A DNA stretch of 48,141 bases from an uncultured Clostridia bacterium (lineage in GTDB: Bacteria; Bacillota; Clostridia; TANB77; CAG-508). The notes below the pieces were generated by a model. That model was not told the origin of the DNA. It saw nothing but the letters and a program-made list of their open reading frames with translations, and made no database searches. This document shows, in pieces, positions 1 through 8,947 of the stretch. The stretch lies in assembly GCA_944392885.1 (NCBI GenBank), contig CALXYG010000020.1:1-48141 (forward strand), in the 5' to 3' direction. The translations under genes and the position numbers were made by a program. Each line of letters starts with the position of its first letter. The first letter of the stretch is position 1.

Positions 1-142
1 ATATATATTTTTTACAGTTTTATTTTAACATGAAAACAATATTTATGCAAGTTTTTCAGTTTTTTATTCAAATTCTTTTATTTGTAATATTCTCATTCTT
101 TTCTGCAAATACTAATATAAAAATAAATAGGAAGGAATTTTC

Positions 143-757
143 ATGAAATATTTTATTATACTAGTTATTACATTATTTAGTTTGACTGCCTGTTCTGTTA
201 ATGAACCTAATACTTCAGACTACACACCAGAAAGAACTACCCACCAAGTTGAAGTTAATAATGCAAGTTCTCCTAACTCAGTTGATATAACCGGAACAAC
301 TGAAATTGAAATATATCAATACAAAACAAAAATCTACACCAAGACTGATGCTAGACAAAACAATGTACAATTAGCTTGTAAGGAATTGAATGGCACAATC
401 GTTGCTCCTGGTGAAATTTTTTCTTTTTGTGATACCTTAGGTCCTGCAAAGCCAGAAGAGGGGTACCAAAAAGCTGAAACCTTTGAAAGTGATGGTGACA
501 TTATTCAAGAATATGGTGGAGGAAAATGTCAAGTTAGCAGTACTCTATATAATGCTGTAATTAATCTATCTGGTATTGAAATTATAGAAAGACATGAACA
601 TAGTAATAATGTTCCTTATGTTCCTAAAGGTCAAGATGCAGCCGTTGCTTATGGAAGCGTAGACTTTAAATTTAAAAATAATAATTCTTATTCTATTAAA
701 ATAGTAGCAGATGCTACAACTGATGAAGTTATTATAAAAATTATAAAAGTATCATAG
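143..757 (+). CDS. VanW-like domain lipoprotein
   Basis: Protein of 204 residues with a short lipoprotein signal peptide: a basic start, a hydrophobic stretch and the lipobox L-T-A-C near residue 17, so it is probably anchored outside the membrane. Residues ~75-190 match the VanW family: the segment GTIVAPGEIFSF, the G-GGKCQVSSTLYNA core around residues 125-140, and the ERHEHSNNVPYVPKGQDAAV motif. VanW domains occur in Gram-positive surface proteins, often close to cell-wall enzymes, but their biochemical role is not settled. A D,D-carboxypeptidase gene follows on the same strand, which suggests a cell-wall setting. A clear ribosome binding site (aggaagg) lies just upstream of the ATG. Family assignment is firm; function is unknown. 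Confidence 0.85.
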   Translation: MKYFIILVITLFSLTACSVNEPNTSDYTPERTTHQVEVNNASSPNSVDITGTTEIEIYQYKTKIYTKTDARQNNVQLACKELNGTIVAPGEIFSFCDTLGPAKPEEGYQKAETFESDGDIIQEYGGGKCQVSSTLYNAVINLSGIEIIERHEHSNNVPYVPKGQDAAVAYGSVDFKFKNNNSYSIKIVADATTDEVIIKIIKVS

Positions 758-835
758 TTTATCTCTATATTATCCTTCTAAAATTTGAGCTATTGAATAA
801 TCTTAATAGTAAAAATGATAGGAGGTAAATTTAAA

Positions 836-2068
836 ATGTTAAATAAAAAAATGATATGTTTTACTCTAATTTTTATTCTTTTTCTTTTTCAAACTAATAT
901 TTCGCTAGCAATAGATGCAACTTATGTTTGGTCTACTGCTGATGAACAAGCGATAGATACAAGCGCGTCTATTACAACTGATTCAGAGAATATAAATTCT
1001 TTAAACTTAGATTGTGCATCTGCTGTTTTAATTGAACAAAATAGTGGCACTGTTTTATATAACCACAATATGCATGAACAATTACGACCTGCTTCTGTTA
1101 CAAAAATTATGACAATTCTTCTTATTATGGAAGCTATTGATTCTGGTAGAATTTCATATTCTGATAAAGTCCCTTGCAGTGAAACAGCTTCTAATATGGG
1201 TGGCTCCCAAATTTGGCTTGATGTAAAAGAAGAACTAACAGTAGATGAAATGTTAAAAGCTATTTGTGTTGTTTCTGCTAATGACTGCACTGTAGCTATG
1301 GCAGAATATCTTGCCGGTTCTGAAGAATTATTTGTAACTCAAATGAATGAAAAAGCAAAAGAACTTGGAATGAACGATACATGTTTTAAAAATTGTCATG
1401 GTATTGATGAAGATGGTCATGTAACATCTGCATATGATATAGCACTCATGTCTAGGGCTCTTATGATGCATCACCCTAATATTACAAAATACACAACTAT
1501 ATGGATGGATTATTTAAGAGATGGTAAATCTGAACTTGTAAATACAAATAAATTAATTCGTAATTACCCTGGAGCTACAGGTTTAAAAACCGGCTCTACT
1601 TCTCTTGCTTTATTTAACTTATCTGCAACAGCAACTAAAAATGATTTGTCACTTATTGCAGTTATTATGAAAGCTCCAACTAGCCCTATCCGCTTTGCTG
1701 AAGTAAAAAAACTTCTAGACTTTGGCTTTAACACATATGAATATAAAGAGTTTGGAAAAAAGGGTGATATTGTTGAGACCGTACCAGTTTCAAAAGGAAT
1801 TCAAACTTCTGTTGAATTAGTTTATGAAGAAAATGCAGGATGTTTAATTCAAAAAGGTCAAGAAAAAAATATTTCACAAAGTATTACCATAGATGAAAAT
1901 TTGAGTGCTCCTATTAAAGAAGGTCAAAAGCTAGGGGAAGTAAGTTTTCATCTAAATGGCTCTATAATTTCAAAAATCAATATTGTCGCTAAAAATGAGG
2001 TAGTTAAAATTAGTCCATTGAACATGGTTACACATGTACTTAATAGTTGGTTTAGTTTATGCAGATAA
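836..2068 (+). CDS. dacF: D-alanyl-D-alanine carboxypeptidase (DacF/PBP5-like)
   Basis: Serine-type D,D-carboxypeptidase of 410 residues that trims the terminal D-Ala of peptidoglycan stem peptides outside the membrane. A cleavable signal peptide is followed by the S11-family motifs in order: SVTK (catalytic serine and lysine, SxxK), SAN-D (SxN) and KTG in GLKTGST, then the C-terminal beta domain of class A low-molecular-weight PBPs and a weakly amphipathic tail (NMVTHVLNSWFSLCR). An upstream ATG at 815 is in frame, but it precedes the ggaggt ribosome binding site at 821-826, so 836 is the better start. In sporulating Firmicutes dacF-type enzymes usually sit by spoIIA; no spoIIA genes are seen here, so the dacF name rests on similarity and the sporulation-rich setting. 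Confidence 0.85.
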   Translation: MLNKKMICFTLIFILFLFQTNISLAIDATYVWSTADEQAIDTSASITTDSENINSLNLDCASAVLIEQNSGTVLYNHNMHEQLRPASVTKIMTILLIMEAIDSGRISYSDKVPCSETASNMGGSQIWLDVKEELTVDEMLKAICVVSANDCTVAMAEYLAGSEELFVTQMNEKAKELGMNDTCFKNCHGIDEDGHVTSAYDIALMSRALMMHHPNITKYTTIWMDYLRDGKSELVNTNKLIRNYPGATGLKTGSTSLALFNLSATATKNDLSLIAVIMKAPTSPIRFAEVKKLLDFGFNTYEYKEFGKKGDIVETVPVSKGIQTSVELVYEENAGCLIQKGQEKNISQSITIDENLSAPIKEGQKLGEVSFHLNGSIISKINIVAKNEVVKISPLNMVTHVLNSWFSLCR

Positions 2069-2072
2069 ATTA

Positions 2073-2113
2073 ATTATGTGTCAATTACATATATATTGTA
2101 ATTGGCACATAAT
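2073..2113. terminator. Bidirectional hairpin terminator
   Basis: Near-perfect inverted repeat with 16-base arms (attatgtgtcaattac against gtaattggcacataat, one G-T type mismatch) and a short A/T loop, lying between the convergent ends of dacF and gerW. It can fold on either strand and is placed to end both transcripts. Confidence 0.8.
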
Positions 2114-2124
2114 TTAATACAAGA

Positions 2125-2769
2125 TTAATCATCATATTCGTCATTTTCTAGATTAATTACTTCGTTTTGTGGTTCATGTGTTTCGTCATACTCATACTCA
2201 AAAGCTTCTTCTCTAGGCTTTTCTTTACGCTCTGGCATTGTTCTTTTTCTTCCTTCTACTCTTGTATTTGTTGTGATCGAATCTGATTTTAAGTCTGGTT
2301 TTTGCTTTTTGCTATTTTCTTCAATAATGCGATTTGTTCTTTCAATTTGCTCTTTTTTTTCTTTTAATTGTTTTTGAAGCATTTGATTTATTTTTTCCAT
2401 TAAATCTGGTACATAATCAATCAATTTGTCTATTGCTGAGCTATGAGAAACTGGCAATAGCTTTACACATCCCTCTTGAACAATTAAAAAAGCAACTGGA
2501 TTTATACTTACTCCTGCTCCACTGCCGCCTCCAAATGGTAGTCGGTATTGGATTGCTTCTTCTTTCTCCCTCTTGGTGTATTCATCAATTGTTTCTCCCT
2601 TAAATTCGCTTCCACCAGCAGCAAAACCAAAAGATACCTTTGATATAGGAATAATTACAACATTATTAGAAGTTTCAATTGGTTCTCCTATAATGGTATT
2701 TACATCTACCATATCTTGTATACTGTTCATAGCTGTCAGCATAAGACCTTCTATTGGATGTTCGCTCAT
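2125..2769 (-). CDS. ytfJ: GerW-family sporulation protein (YtfJ)
   Basis: Protein of 214 residues. The first ~115 residues carry the GerW/YtfJ family pattern: EHPIEGLM at the start, IIGEPIE, VVIIPISKVSFGFAAGGSEF, a glycine-rich GGGSGAGVSINPVAFLIV block and a conserved VKLLPV. In Bacillus this family is made in the forespore and affects germination. The C-terminal ~90 residues are charged, low-complexity and rich in Lys/Glu/Asp, probably disordered and not family-conserved. An aaaggag ribosome binding site lies before the ATG. The DUF2953 gene upstream runs 95 bases into this gene in another frame, in the same order as ytfI-ytfJ of Bacillus. Confidence 0.9.
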   Translation of the reverse strand: MSEHPIEGLMLTAMNSIQDMVDVNTIIGEPIETSNNVVIIPISKVSFGFAAGGSEFKGETIDEYTKREKEEAIQYRLPFGGGSGAGVSINPVAFLIVQEGCVKLLPVSHSSAIDKLIDYVPDLMEKINQMLQKQLKEKKEQIERTNRIIEENSKKQKPDLKSDSITTNTRVEGRKRTMPERKEKPREEAFEYEYDETHEPQNEVINLENDEYDD

Positions 2770-3352
2770 TTTTTTCTTCTCTCCTTTTTTGTAAATAGAT
2801 AAATATTATATTTATAATATGTACCATTTTTACATAAATTATACTCCTAAATTGTAGATGTAATTGATTTTTTCCAATGTAAAACGGTGTTATCTCGTAT
2901 TTTATATTTGAATAGTCTTTAGTATCTACTAAATATGGCAATCCAATTGATAAAACCATACTAATTAAAAAAACAATAACAGATGTGCATAATACATTTT
3001 CAGTTCCTATCTTAAGATTAAGTTGAAGCATCTCTATTTGAGGAGATAAATTCCTAAGTTCTTCTAAGAAGTCTAAATTTATTATAGTTTCCTTTTTTAT
3101 CGGAGTATGTTTTAATTTTTCTATAACCTTATTATTTTGTAATTTTTGTTTATTAATTGGTATTTTAAAAATTAATAATTTTTTTAGCAGGTATAGTTTT
3201 ATTTGAATTTGAAAATCATACACTATTTTTGGTGTTGAAATATTTTTTATTTCAAAATTTTCAATTTCTATTTTTATAGTAGAACATAATATTATAATTA
3301 TTACACAAGATATAACAATTACAATTCCTAAAAATATTAAAACTAATACCAT
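2675..3352 (-). CDS. ytfI: DUF2953 membrane protein (YtfI-like)
   Basis: Protein of 225 residues with an N-terminal membrane segment (residues ~2-22), an A/T-rich middle, and the DUF2953 signature region near the C-terminal side, including a second hydrophobic stretch (SVIVFLISMVLSIGLPYLV) and the YSNIKYEITPFYIG segment. Function is unknown; in Bacillus the homologous gene precedes ytfJ and belongs to the forespore programme. The start at 3352 follows a good aaaggag site; an ATG 14 codons upstream lacks one. The last ~30 residues are an out-of-frame reading of the start of ytfJ, are very Arg-rich, and are unlike family tails, so the ancestral stop may have been lost. Confidence 0.75.
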   Translation of the reverse strand: MVLVLIFLGIVIVISCVIIIILCSTIKIEIENFEIKNISTPKIVYDFQIQIKLYLLKKLLIFKIPINKQKLQNNKVIEKLKHTPIKKETIINLDFLEELRNLSPQIEMLQLNLKIGTENVLCTSVIVFLISMVLSIGLPYLVDTKDYSNIKYEITPFYIGKNQLHLQFRSIIYVKMVHIINIIFIYLQKRREEKNERTSNRRSYADSYEQYTRYGRCKYHYRRTN

Positions 3353-3442
3353 AAAGCTCACTCCTTTTGGTATTAGTTTTTCCTTGTTTTTCAAATTTAA
3401 TCATATCAAATTGTGAAATTTCAAATTATTTTATAAAATTAC

Positions 3443-4195
3443 TTATTTATTTTTAATTTGTTTTTCAACAATTATATCTCCGAAATTTACCTCCTGTATT
3501 GCGGTTACTCTTTTTCTCTTAGTTAATTCTAAAAGCCCCGAAAAAGCTGTTACTACTTCGTTTTTAGAACATTTTTGTAATGCAAATAATGAATTAAAAA
3601 TAAATCTAGGTTTTTTAACTAATTCGCGGAAAATCTGCCTTACTTTGCTTGCAACAGTAAATGTTTCCGTAATTGCTATTTTTTCAATATTTTGCGCATT
3701 TTGATTTATTTTTTGTTCATTTCGCTTTATTATATTTTGATATTTTTCAACAATATATTTACTATCATACTTTCTTTCCATTACCTGCTTTGGCAATTCA
3801 ATTACTTCTGGGAAATGAGTAAGCCTTTTAGAAAAAATATCAAATTTTATTTTTAATGTTTTACTAATTTCCTTATATTTTTTATATTCTATTATTCTTT
3901 TAATCAGCTCTTCTTCTGTAAGTTCTGCTTCTTCTTCTATTTCATTCGGTAGCAAGCTTTTAGATTTAATATATAGCAGAGTTGATGCCATTACTAGAAA
4001 TTCGCTTGCTATTTCTAGTTTACATTCTTCCATTTTATGAATATATTCTATGTATTGATCTGTTATTTCATTTATATTTACTTTTGCTATATCCATTTTG
4101 TTTTTATCTACTAAATGGCAGAGTAAATCTAATGGGCCTTCAAAATTTTCTAACCTAATTGCATATTTATTTGTTTCTAACGTAAGTACACTCAT
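3443..4195 (-). CDS. scpA: Segregation and condensation protein A
   Basis: ScpA kleisin of 250 residues, which bridges the SMC ATPase dimer together with ScpB in chromosome condensation. Diagnostic are the N-terminal FEGPLDLLCHLV-NKMDI segment, the ASEFLVMASTLLYIKSKSLLP block around residues 60-85, and the C-terminal winged-helix region ending GDIIVEK. Length is typical. scpB is not the next gene, unlike in many Firmicutes. It sits directly downstream of recX (15-base gap) with an agaggt ribosome binding site. Confidence 0.93.
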   Translation of the reverse strand: MSVLTLETNKYAIRLENFEGPLDLLCHLVDKNKMDIAKVNINEITDQYIEYIHKMEECKLEIASEFLVMASTLLYIKSKSLLPNEIEEEAELTEEELIKRIIEYKKYKEISKTLKIKFDIFSKRLTHFPEVIELPKQVMERKYDSKYIVEKYQNIIKRNEQKINQNAQNIEKIAITETFTVASKVRQIFRELVKKPRFIFNSLFALQKCSKNEVVTAFSGLLELTKRKRVTAIQEVNFGDIIVEKQIKNK

Positions 4196-4210
4196 CTTTT
4201 ACCTCTAATA

Positions 4211-4657
4211 TTATAATAATTCATCATATGCTAGATCAATAGTTTCCTCCATATAGCCCTTGTTACGTAAGTAGTTTTTTATTTGATCTTTTTCCATTAT
4301 CATTTGTTTTTTTTGAATTAGTTTTACAGCAGATTGTACTTCATATCTTAGAAGTTCTTCTTTATGCTCTAATACATAATTCTCTATATCTGATTTGGAA
4401 ATGCCTTTAGCCTGTAATTTGTAAGATACTTCCCTTATTGATAAAGTTTTTAAAGCTATGAATTCTTTAATTGCACGTTTTATGTAATCATTATCATTAA
4501 TATAACCTACATCTTTTAAGTGTTCAATTGTATCTTCTAGTAGTTCTACAGATATATCTGAAAATTTTTGTCTTATTTCCTTTTCAGTTCTTTTTTTATA
4601 TAGAATATATTTCAATATTTTTGTTTTCAGTTCGTCTATTTCTTTCAAGGAATTCAT
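4211..4657 (-). CDS. recX: Regulatory protein RecX
   Basis: RecX of 148 residues, a modulator of RecA filaments. It has the three-helix tandem-repeat architecture of the family, visible in EKEIRQKF, DVGYINDNDYI and the later NYLRNKGYMEETIDLAYDELL repeat. Its start lies two bases after the recA stop codon, and its ribosome binding site is within the last recA codons, so the two are translationally coupled. It is a little shorter than many Firmicutes RecX proteins but looks complete. Confidence 0.88.
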   Translation of the reverse strand: MNSLKEIDELKTKILKYILYKKRTEKEIRQKFSDISVELLEDTIEHLKDVGYINDNDYIKRAIKEFIALKTLSIREVSYKLQAKGISKSDIENYVLEHKEELLRYEVQSAVKLIQKKQMIMEKDQIKNYLRNKGYMEETIDLAYDELL

Positions 4658-4659
4658 GA

Positions 4660-5706
4660 CTATTCTTCTCCTTCATCAGCTTCTATTGTTTCTCCTAAAC
4701 TTTTTTCAAAAGCAGTATTAAAGTTATCACGAATTCTTTTTTCAACCTCATTCATAATATCTGGGTTTTCCTTTAAGTATTGTTTTGCGTTTTCTCTACC
4801 TTGTCCTATTCTATCTCCTCTATAACTAAACCAAGAACCGCTCTTTTCAATAATATCTAGATTTACACCTAAATCCAATATATTGCCTTCTTTTGATATT
4901 CCCTTTCCATATACTATATCAAATTCTGCTTCTCTAAATGGTGGCGCTACCTTGTTTTTAATTACTTTTACTTTTGCTCTATTTCCTACAACATCACCAT
5001 CCTGTTTAATATTTTCAATCTTTCGAATATCAAGACGTACTGAAGCATAAAATTTCAAAGCCCTTCCACCAGGAGTTGTTTCTGGATTTCCAAACATAAT
5101 GCCAACTTTTTCTCTTAATTGGTTAATGAAAATAATAACAGCTTTTGACTTATTGATTACTCCTGCTAATTTTCTCAATGCTTGTGACATTAATCTTGCT
5201 TGCAATCCTATATGAGAGTCTCCCATATCACCATCTATTTCTGCCTTTGGAACTAATGCTGCAACTGAATCTACAACTATAACGTCGATTGCTCCACTTC
5301 GTATTAATGCTTCAGCAATTTCAAGCGCTTGTTCTCCAGTATCTGGTTGCGATACAATTAAATTATCTATGTCTACTCCTAGATTTTTTGCATAAACAGG
5401 ATCTAAAGCATGTTCAGCATCAATAAATGCAGCCTCTCCACCCATTTTTTGCGCTTCAGCTATAGCATGTAAAGCAAGTGTTGTTTTTCCTGACGATTCA
5501 GGTCCAAATATTTCAATAATTCTTCCTCTAGGAATTCCTCCAATTCCTAGCGCGATATCTAAACTTAATGCCCCTGTTGGAATAGCCTCTACACTCATTG
5601 CTTGATACTCACCAAGCTTCATGATAGAACCTTTTCCAAATTGTTTTTCTATTTGTCCCATAGCAACTTCTAGTGCTTTTCTTTTTTCTGTGTTTTCACT
5701 ATTCAT
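4660..5706 (-). CDS. recA: Recombinase RecA
   Basis: RecA strand-exchange ATPase, 348 residues. Visible are the N-terminal [22 protein letters not shown] segment, the Walker A motif GPESSGKTT, the catalytic region [13 protein letters not shown], Walker [11 protein letters not shown], the L1/L2 DNA-binding loops ([19 protein letters not shown] and the [21 protein letters not shown] stretch) and an acidic C-terminal tail. The start at 5706 has a taggagg ribosome binding site at ideal spacing; an ATG 16 codons further upstream is inside the promoter region. A strong promoter with a LexA-like operator precedes it, and recX follows. Confidence 0.98.
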   Translation of the reverse strand: MNSENTEKRKALEVAMGQIEKQFGKGSIMKLGEYQAMSVEAIPTGALSLDIALGIGGIPRGRIIEIFGPESSGKTTLALHAIAEAQKMGGEAAFIDAEHALDPVYAKNLGVDIDNLIVSQPDTGEQALEIAEALIRSGAIDVIVVDSVAALVPKAEIDGDMGDSHIGLQARLMSQALRKLAGVINKSKAVIIFINQLREKVGIMFGNPETTPGGRALKFYASVRLDIRKIENIKQDGDVVGNRAKVKVIKNKVAPPFREAEFDIVYGKGISKEGNILDLGVNLDIIEKSGSWFSYRGDRIGQGRENAKQYLKENPDIMNEVEKRIRDNFNTAFEKSLGETIEADEGEE

Positions 5707-5728
5707 TTTTACTCCTCCTAAATTATAT

Positions 5729-5740
5729 AAACGTTTGTTT
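5729..5740 (-). promoter_or_regulatory. Putative LexA operator at recA
   Basis: On the minus strand the sequence is AAAC-AAAC-GTTT, which matches the Firmicutes LexA (DinR) consensus GAAC-N4-GTTC in all but the two outer bases. It lies immediately downstream of the recA -10 element, where a repressor would block initiation, so SOS control of recA is likely. Binding is inferred. Confidence 0.6.
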
Positions 5741-5745
5741 GCTTT

Positions 5746-5773
5746 ATTATACATTATTAAATTTATTTGTCAA
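5746..5773 (-). promoter_or_regulatory. recA promoter (sigma-A type)
   Basis: On the minus strand, a perfect TTGACA (5773-5768) and a perfect TATAAT (5751-5746) are separated by 16 bases, about 40 bases upstream of the recA start codon. It is one of the strongest sigma-A promoter matches in the window. Confidence 0.75.
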
Positions 5774-5789
5774 GTTATTTTTTATATTA

Positions 5790-7397
5790 TTAATATTGTC
5801 TATACCAACCTTCAATATTGTAAAAAATATTATAACAGTTTGGTGTTATTTCACCCATCAAATTTGGACTGTAGCATAATGTATTACGATTAAAATATAA
5901 ACTAACAAAAGGCATATTTGCTTTGTAATTTTCATATATAGAAAAATACTTTTCTTTTAATAATGCAGTGTCTGAAATATTCCTTACTTCGTTTAGTAAA
6001 CCAATCATCTCTTCATTTTTATATTTTGAAAAATTACCATCACCTAAATAGGTTGATAAATCTGGACTAAATCCTATTCGTGTTCCTACCATTAACATAT
6101 CATAATTCTTATTTGCTAAATAACTTTGATATTGTCTGTCATTTGCCCTCCTAATGGTAATATTAATTCCTACTTTTGCAAGTTGTTCCTTTATATTTTC
6201 TGCTACTGCTACTCTTTCTGTATTTGCCTCATTTACTACTAATGTGAAATTGGTTCGTAATGTAGTGTAATTTTCTTTTTTCTGCCATACTGAATTTTTT
6301 TTCTCCCATCCATTTTCTGTTAAAATATTTTCCACTTGTGATGGATTATAGCCTGAACTTGAGGAATTAGATTCAAATAACCAATTTGTATAATCTAATG
6401 GAAAATCTGCAGCATAATATTTATTATTATATATATTTGCAATAATGCTACTTTTATCAATAGCATATGAAATGGCCTTTCTTACTTCTTCATATTTTAA
6501 TACTTTATTTTCTGTATTAAGTGCTAAAAAATCATATTCTTTTCCTCTATACTCTTTACTGTTATAACCAATTGTTCCTATATAATTTTCTACATATAAA
6601 TTATTAGTTGTTACTAAATCTATATTTCCTATTTTGAAACTATTGTATACTTCTCCCATAGAATTATATAAATAAACACTAATTGTGTCTATTCCATATT
6701 CTTCTGTTTTTTCCTGGAAATTCCAATAATCTTTGTTCTTGTTTAGTTTGAAAGTACCATCTGCTTCAGCATATACCTTATATTTTCCTGTTCCTACTGG
6801 ATTTTTATTTTTTTCTGTTGTTAAAAAATCTTGCCCTACATAGTAACTTTCTGATAAAATTGGAAATGTTAAATTATATTCAAAAAATGGTATATCAGAA
6901 TCTAATGTTAATTTTACTGTATAGTTATCTATAATATCTAATGCTATTACGTTCTTTACATTGCTTTTATAAATTGATGTTATATTTTCACTTTTTAATA
7001 GGTCAACTGTAAATTTTACATCATTTGCATTAAAATCCGTACCATTGTGCCATTTAACTCCTTCTCTCAATTTGATTAGATACCCATTATTTTCTATTTT
7101 CGACCATTCTATTGCTAGGCATGCTTCTGCCTTATAGTTAACATCTAAACTAACTAAGGGCTCATAAATAATTTTTGCAATGTCTTGTACATTCTTATTA
7201 TAACTCAAAATTGGATTCATTGTGTCAAATTCAGCAATTCCTAAGCGGAGCTCATTAATAATTTCTGGCTGTATTTCACCATTATTGTCATTTTCATATG
7301 ATTCCATATTATTTTGGTTATTATAAATCATATAACAGGCAAAAATGAATAGACCTATCACAAATAATATAAATAAAGTTTTGGGTAATGATTTCAT
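5790..7397 (-). CDS. Family 5 extracellular solute-binding protein (oligopeptide type)
   Basis: ABC-transporter substrate-binding protein of 535 residues (OppA/DppA family, SBP_bac_5). A membrane-spanning N-terminus (residues ~6-25) is followed by ELRLGIAEFDTMNPILSYN, LVSLDVNYKAEACLA, the W-KLREGVKWHNGTDFNANDV motif near residue 120, and the usual VRKAISYAIDKSSII segment near residue 305. IFAC at residues ~18-21 is a poor lipobox, so it may be anchored by an uncleaved helix rather than a lipid. No permease or ATPase genes adjoin it; it lies alone between spoVS and recA. Ligand is unknown, with peptides the best guess from the family. Confidence 0.85.
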   Translation of the reverse strand: MKSLPKTLFILFVIGLFIFACYMIYNNQNNMESYENDNNGEIQPEIINELRLGIAEFDTMNPILSYNKNVQDIAKIIYEPLVSLDVNYKAEACLAIEWSKIENNGYLIKLREGVKWHNGTDFNANDVKFTVDLLKSENITSIYKSNVKNVIALDIIDNYTVKLTLDSDIPFFEYNLTFPILSESYYVGQDFLTTEKNKNPVGTGKYKVYAEADGTFKLNKNKDYWNFQEKTEEYGIDTISVYLYNSMGEVYNSFKIGNIDLVTTNNLYVENYIGTIGYNSKEYRGKEYDFLALNTENKVLKYEEVRKAISYAIDKSSIIANIYNNKYYAADFPLDYTNWLFESNSSSSGYNPSQVENILTENGWEKKNSVWQKKENYTTLRTNFTLVVNEANTERVAVAENIKEQLAKVGINITIRRANDRQYQSYLANKNYDMLMVGTRIGFSPDLSTYLGDGNFSKYKNEEMIGLLNEVRNISDTALLKEKYFSIYENYKANMPFVSLYFNRNTLCYSPNLMGEITPNCYNIFYNIEGWYRQY

Positions 7398-7536
7398 TTA
7401 AGCTCCTCCAATCAGAGTTTTCATATTATAGATTTCTTTATACTATCCAAAATTTATCATACATGAAATTGTGTAATTTTTCAAGAGAAAGTTAAAACTA
7501 TTTTCAGCAATTATAGATTTATTAAAATATAAAAAT

Positions 7537-7563
7537 GGCGTATTGCATTTAATACAATACGCC
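7537..7563 (-). terminator. Terminator downstream of spoVS
   Basis: Stem ggcgtattg / caatacgcc with a 9-base loop, followed on the minus strand by an A/T run with several T's. It lies 16 bases after the spoVS stop codon. Confidence 0.8.
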
Positions 7564-7578
7564 CCTATTATTTCACTT

Positions 7579-7842
7579 TTACTTCCTACATTCAACAATG
7601 AGCTTAATACCTGTTCGATCTTCTCCTTCCACTTCAACTTCTGCAAAAGCTGGTATACACACTAGATCTACTCCTGATGGTGCTACAAATCCTCTTGCTA
7701 TCGCTACTGCCTTAACCGCTTGATTTAATGCTCCTGCTCCAATAGCTTGCATCTCTGCTTTGTTAGTTTCCTTTACTAAACCTGCAATAGCGCCTGCTAC
7801 TGAATTTGGGTTTGACTTTGATGAAATTTTTAAAACATCCAT
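7579..7842 (-). CDS. spoVS: Stage V sporulation protein S
   Basis: SpoVS of 87 residues, a small Alba-like protein that affects septation and coat assembly during sporulation. The whole length matches the family: MDVLKISSKSNPNSVAGAIAG at the start, then GAGALNQAVKAVAIARGFVAPSGVDLVCIPAF. The start has a taggagg site. It carries its own terminator and follows ymdB in the common rny-ymdB-spoVS order. Confidence 0.97.
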   Translation of the reverse strand: MDVLKISSKSNPNSVAGAIAGLVKETNKAEMQAIGAGALNQAVKAVAIARGFVAPSGVDLVCIPAFAEVEVEGEDRTGIKLIVECRK

Positions 7843-8037
7843 TTTTTTGCCTCCTAAAATTTATTTTTTGTTTCATTCGTAACAAGTATATTTATATTAT
7901 ATTTTAGGAAAAATGTCTAGTAGTTTTTGGTAATTTTTGTATTTTTTTATCGCGCAATTTGCCAGTTTTTCGAGCTTTTTCGTGTTTTCGTTTTTGAGTT
8001 ATATAAACCTTTTTTAATAAACATATACTTTTTAATT

Positions 8038-8806
8038 TTAATAGTTGATTCTCTTTATCAGCTCTACTTTATTTTCACAATTCAATTGAAATATACAACC
8101 ATTAAGCATTGCCTCTCCGTCTGCCACTTTGTATTTTTCAGGAAGTGTTGTTAGGAATCGTTTTATAGATGCCTCTATATTCATACCTATGACAGAATTT
8201 TTCGGTCCTGTCATTCCGTATATCTGTGATATAACCCATTCCTTTTGGCAATATCTTCTCATCTGCTGTTTGTACGTGTGTATGAGTACCAAATAAAACA
8301 GTTGCTTTACCATCTAGAAAGTAAGCCATTGCAAGTTTTTCAGCAGTTGCCTCTGCATGAAAATCTACCACAATTATGTTTGCATACTCTTTTATCTCTT
8401 TAATTATTCGTTCAACTGTAATAAATGGATTTTCAGATAATACATTTATATCTACTCTTCCTATTAAGTTGATTACTGCAATTTTTTTTCCACAACATTC
8501 ATATATTCCGTAACCATTTCCAAGTACACCTTCTGGGTAATTAGCAGGTCTTACTAATTGATTATGAGAAATAAAATTAAAAATTTCTTTCTTTCCCCAA
8601 GTATGGTTTCCCATTGTTATAACATTTACTCCTAAAGCTAATAGCTCTTTAAAAATATATTCTGTAATTCCCATACCCTCCGCTGAGTTTTCTCCATTAG
8701 CTATTATAAAATCTATTTTATTTTCATCCTTTATTTTAGGTAATAATTCTCTTAACTTTTTTAAACCAATTTCACCTACTATATCTCCAATTGCTAGTAT
8801 TTTCAT
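8038..8806 (-). CDS. ymdB: YmdB-family metallophosphoesterase, with +1 recoding site
   Basis: Calcineurin-like phosphoesterase of the YmdB family (2',3'-cyclic nucleotide phosphodiesterase in Bacillus). Metal-binding motifs are seen in order: GDIVGE, ANGENSAEGMG, MGNHTWGK, VDFHAEATAEK and GTHTHVQTADE. The zero frame from 8806 would end at 8138 as a 222-residue protein with a foreign tail. At 8218 the in-frame codon CGG interrupts the conserved YITDxGMTGP motif. Skipping one base there gives D-I-G-M-T-G-P and continues through SVIGMNIEASIKRFL to a stop at 8038, for 255 residues, the normal family length. Either this is decoded by +1 recoding like the other CGG sites in the window, or it is a frameshifted copy. 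Confidence 0.85.
8215..8218 (-). other. CGGA +1 recoding site in ymdB
   Basis: The zero-frame context is GAT ATA CGG A; reading GGA in the +1 frame restores the invariant glycine of the D-(I/V)-G-M-T-G-P motif. The last in-frame codon before it is AUA. Confidence 0.7.
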
Positions 8807-8910
8807 TAATTTTTACACCTCTTTATCTAAGTAAGTTTTATCTTATCATATTTACTATTATATTTCAAGCCAAACCATTATAACATAATTGCATATATTA
8901 AACAATAAGA

Positions 8911-8944
8911 AAGACCCCTTAGTTTATTACTAAAAGGGTCTTTT
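8911..8944 (-). terminator. Terminator downstream of rny
   Basis: Hairpin aagacccctt / aaaagggtctt with an 11-base A/T loop, just after the rny stop and followed by a T-rich stretch on the minus strand. It suggests rny can be terminated before ymdB. Confidence 0.75.
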
Positions 8945-8947
8945 AGG

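Noticed and set aside
7443..7646. Open frame over the spoVS terminator
   Set aside because: It crosses the terminator hairpin and the end of spoVS and has no ribosome binding site or protein-like pattern.
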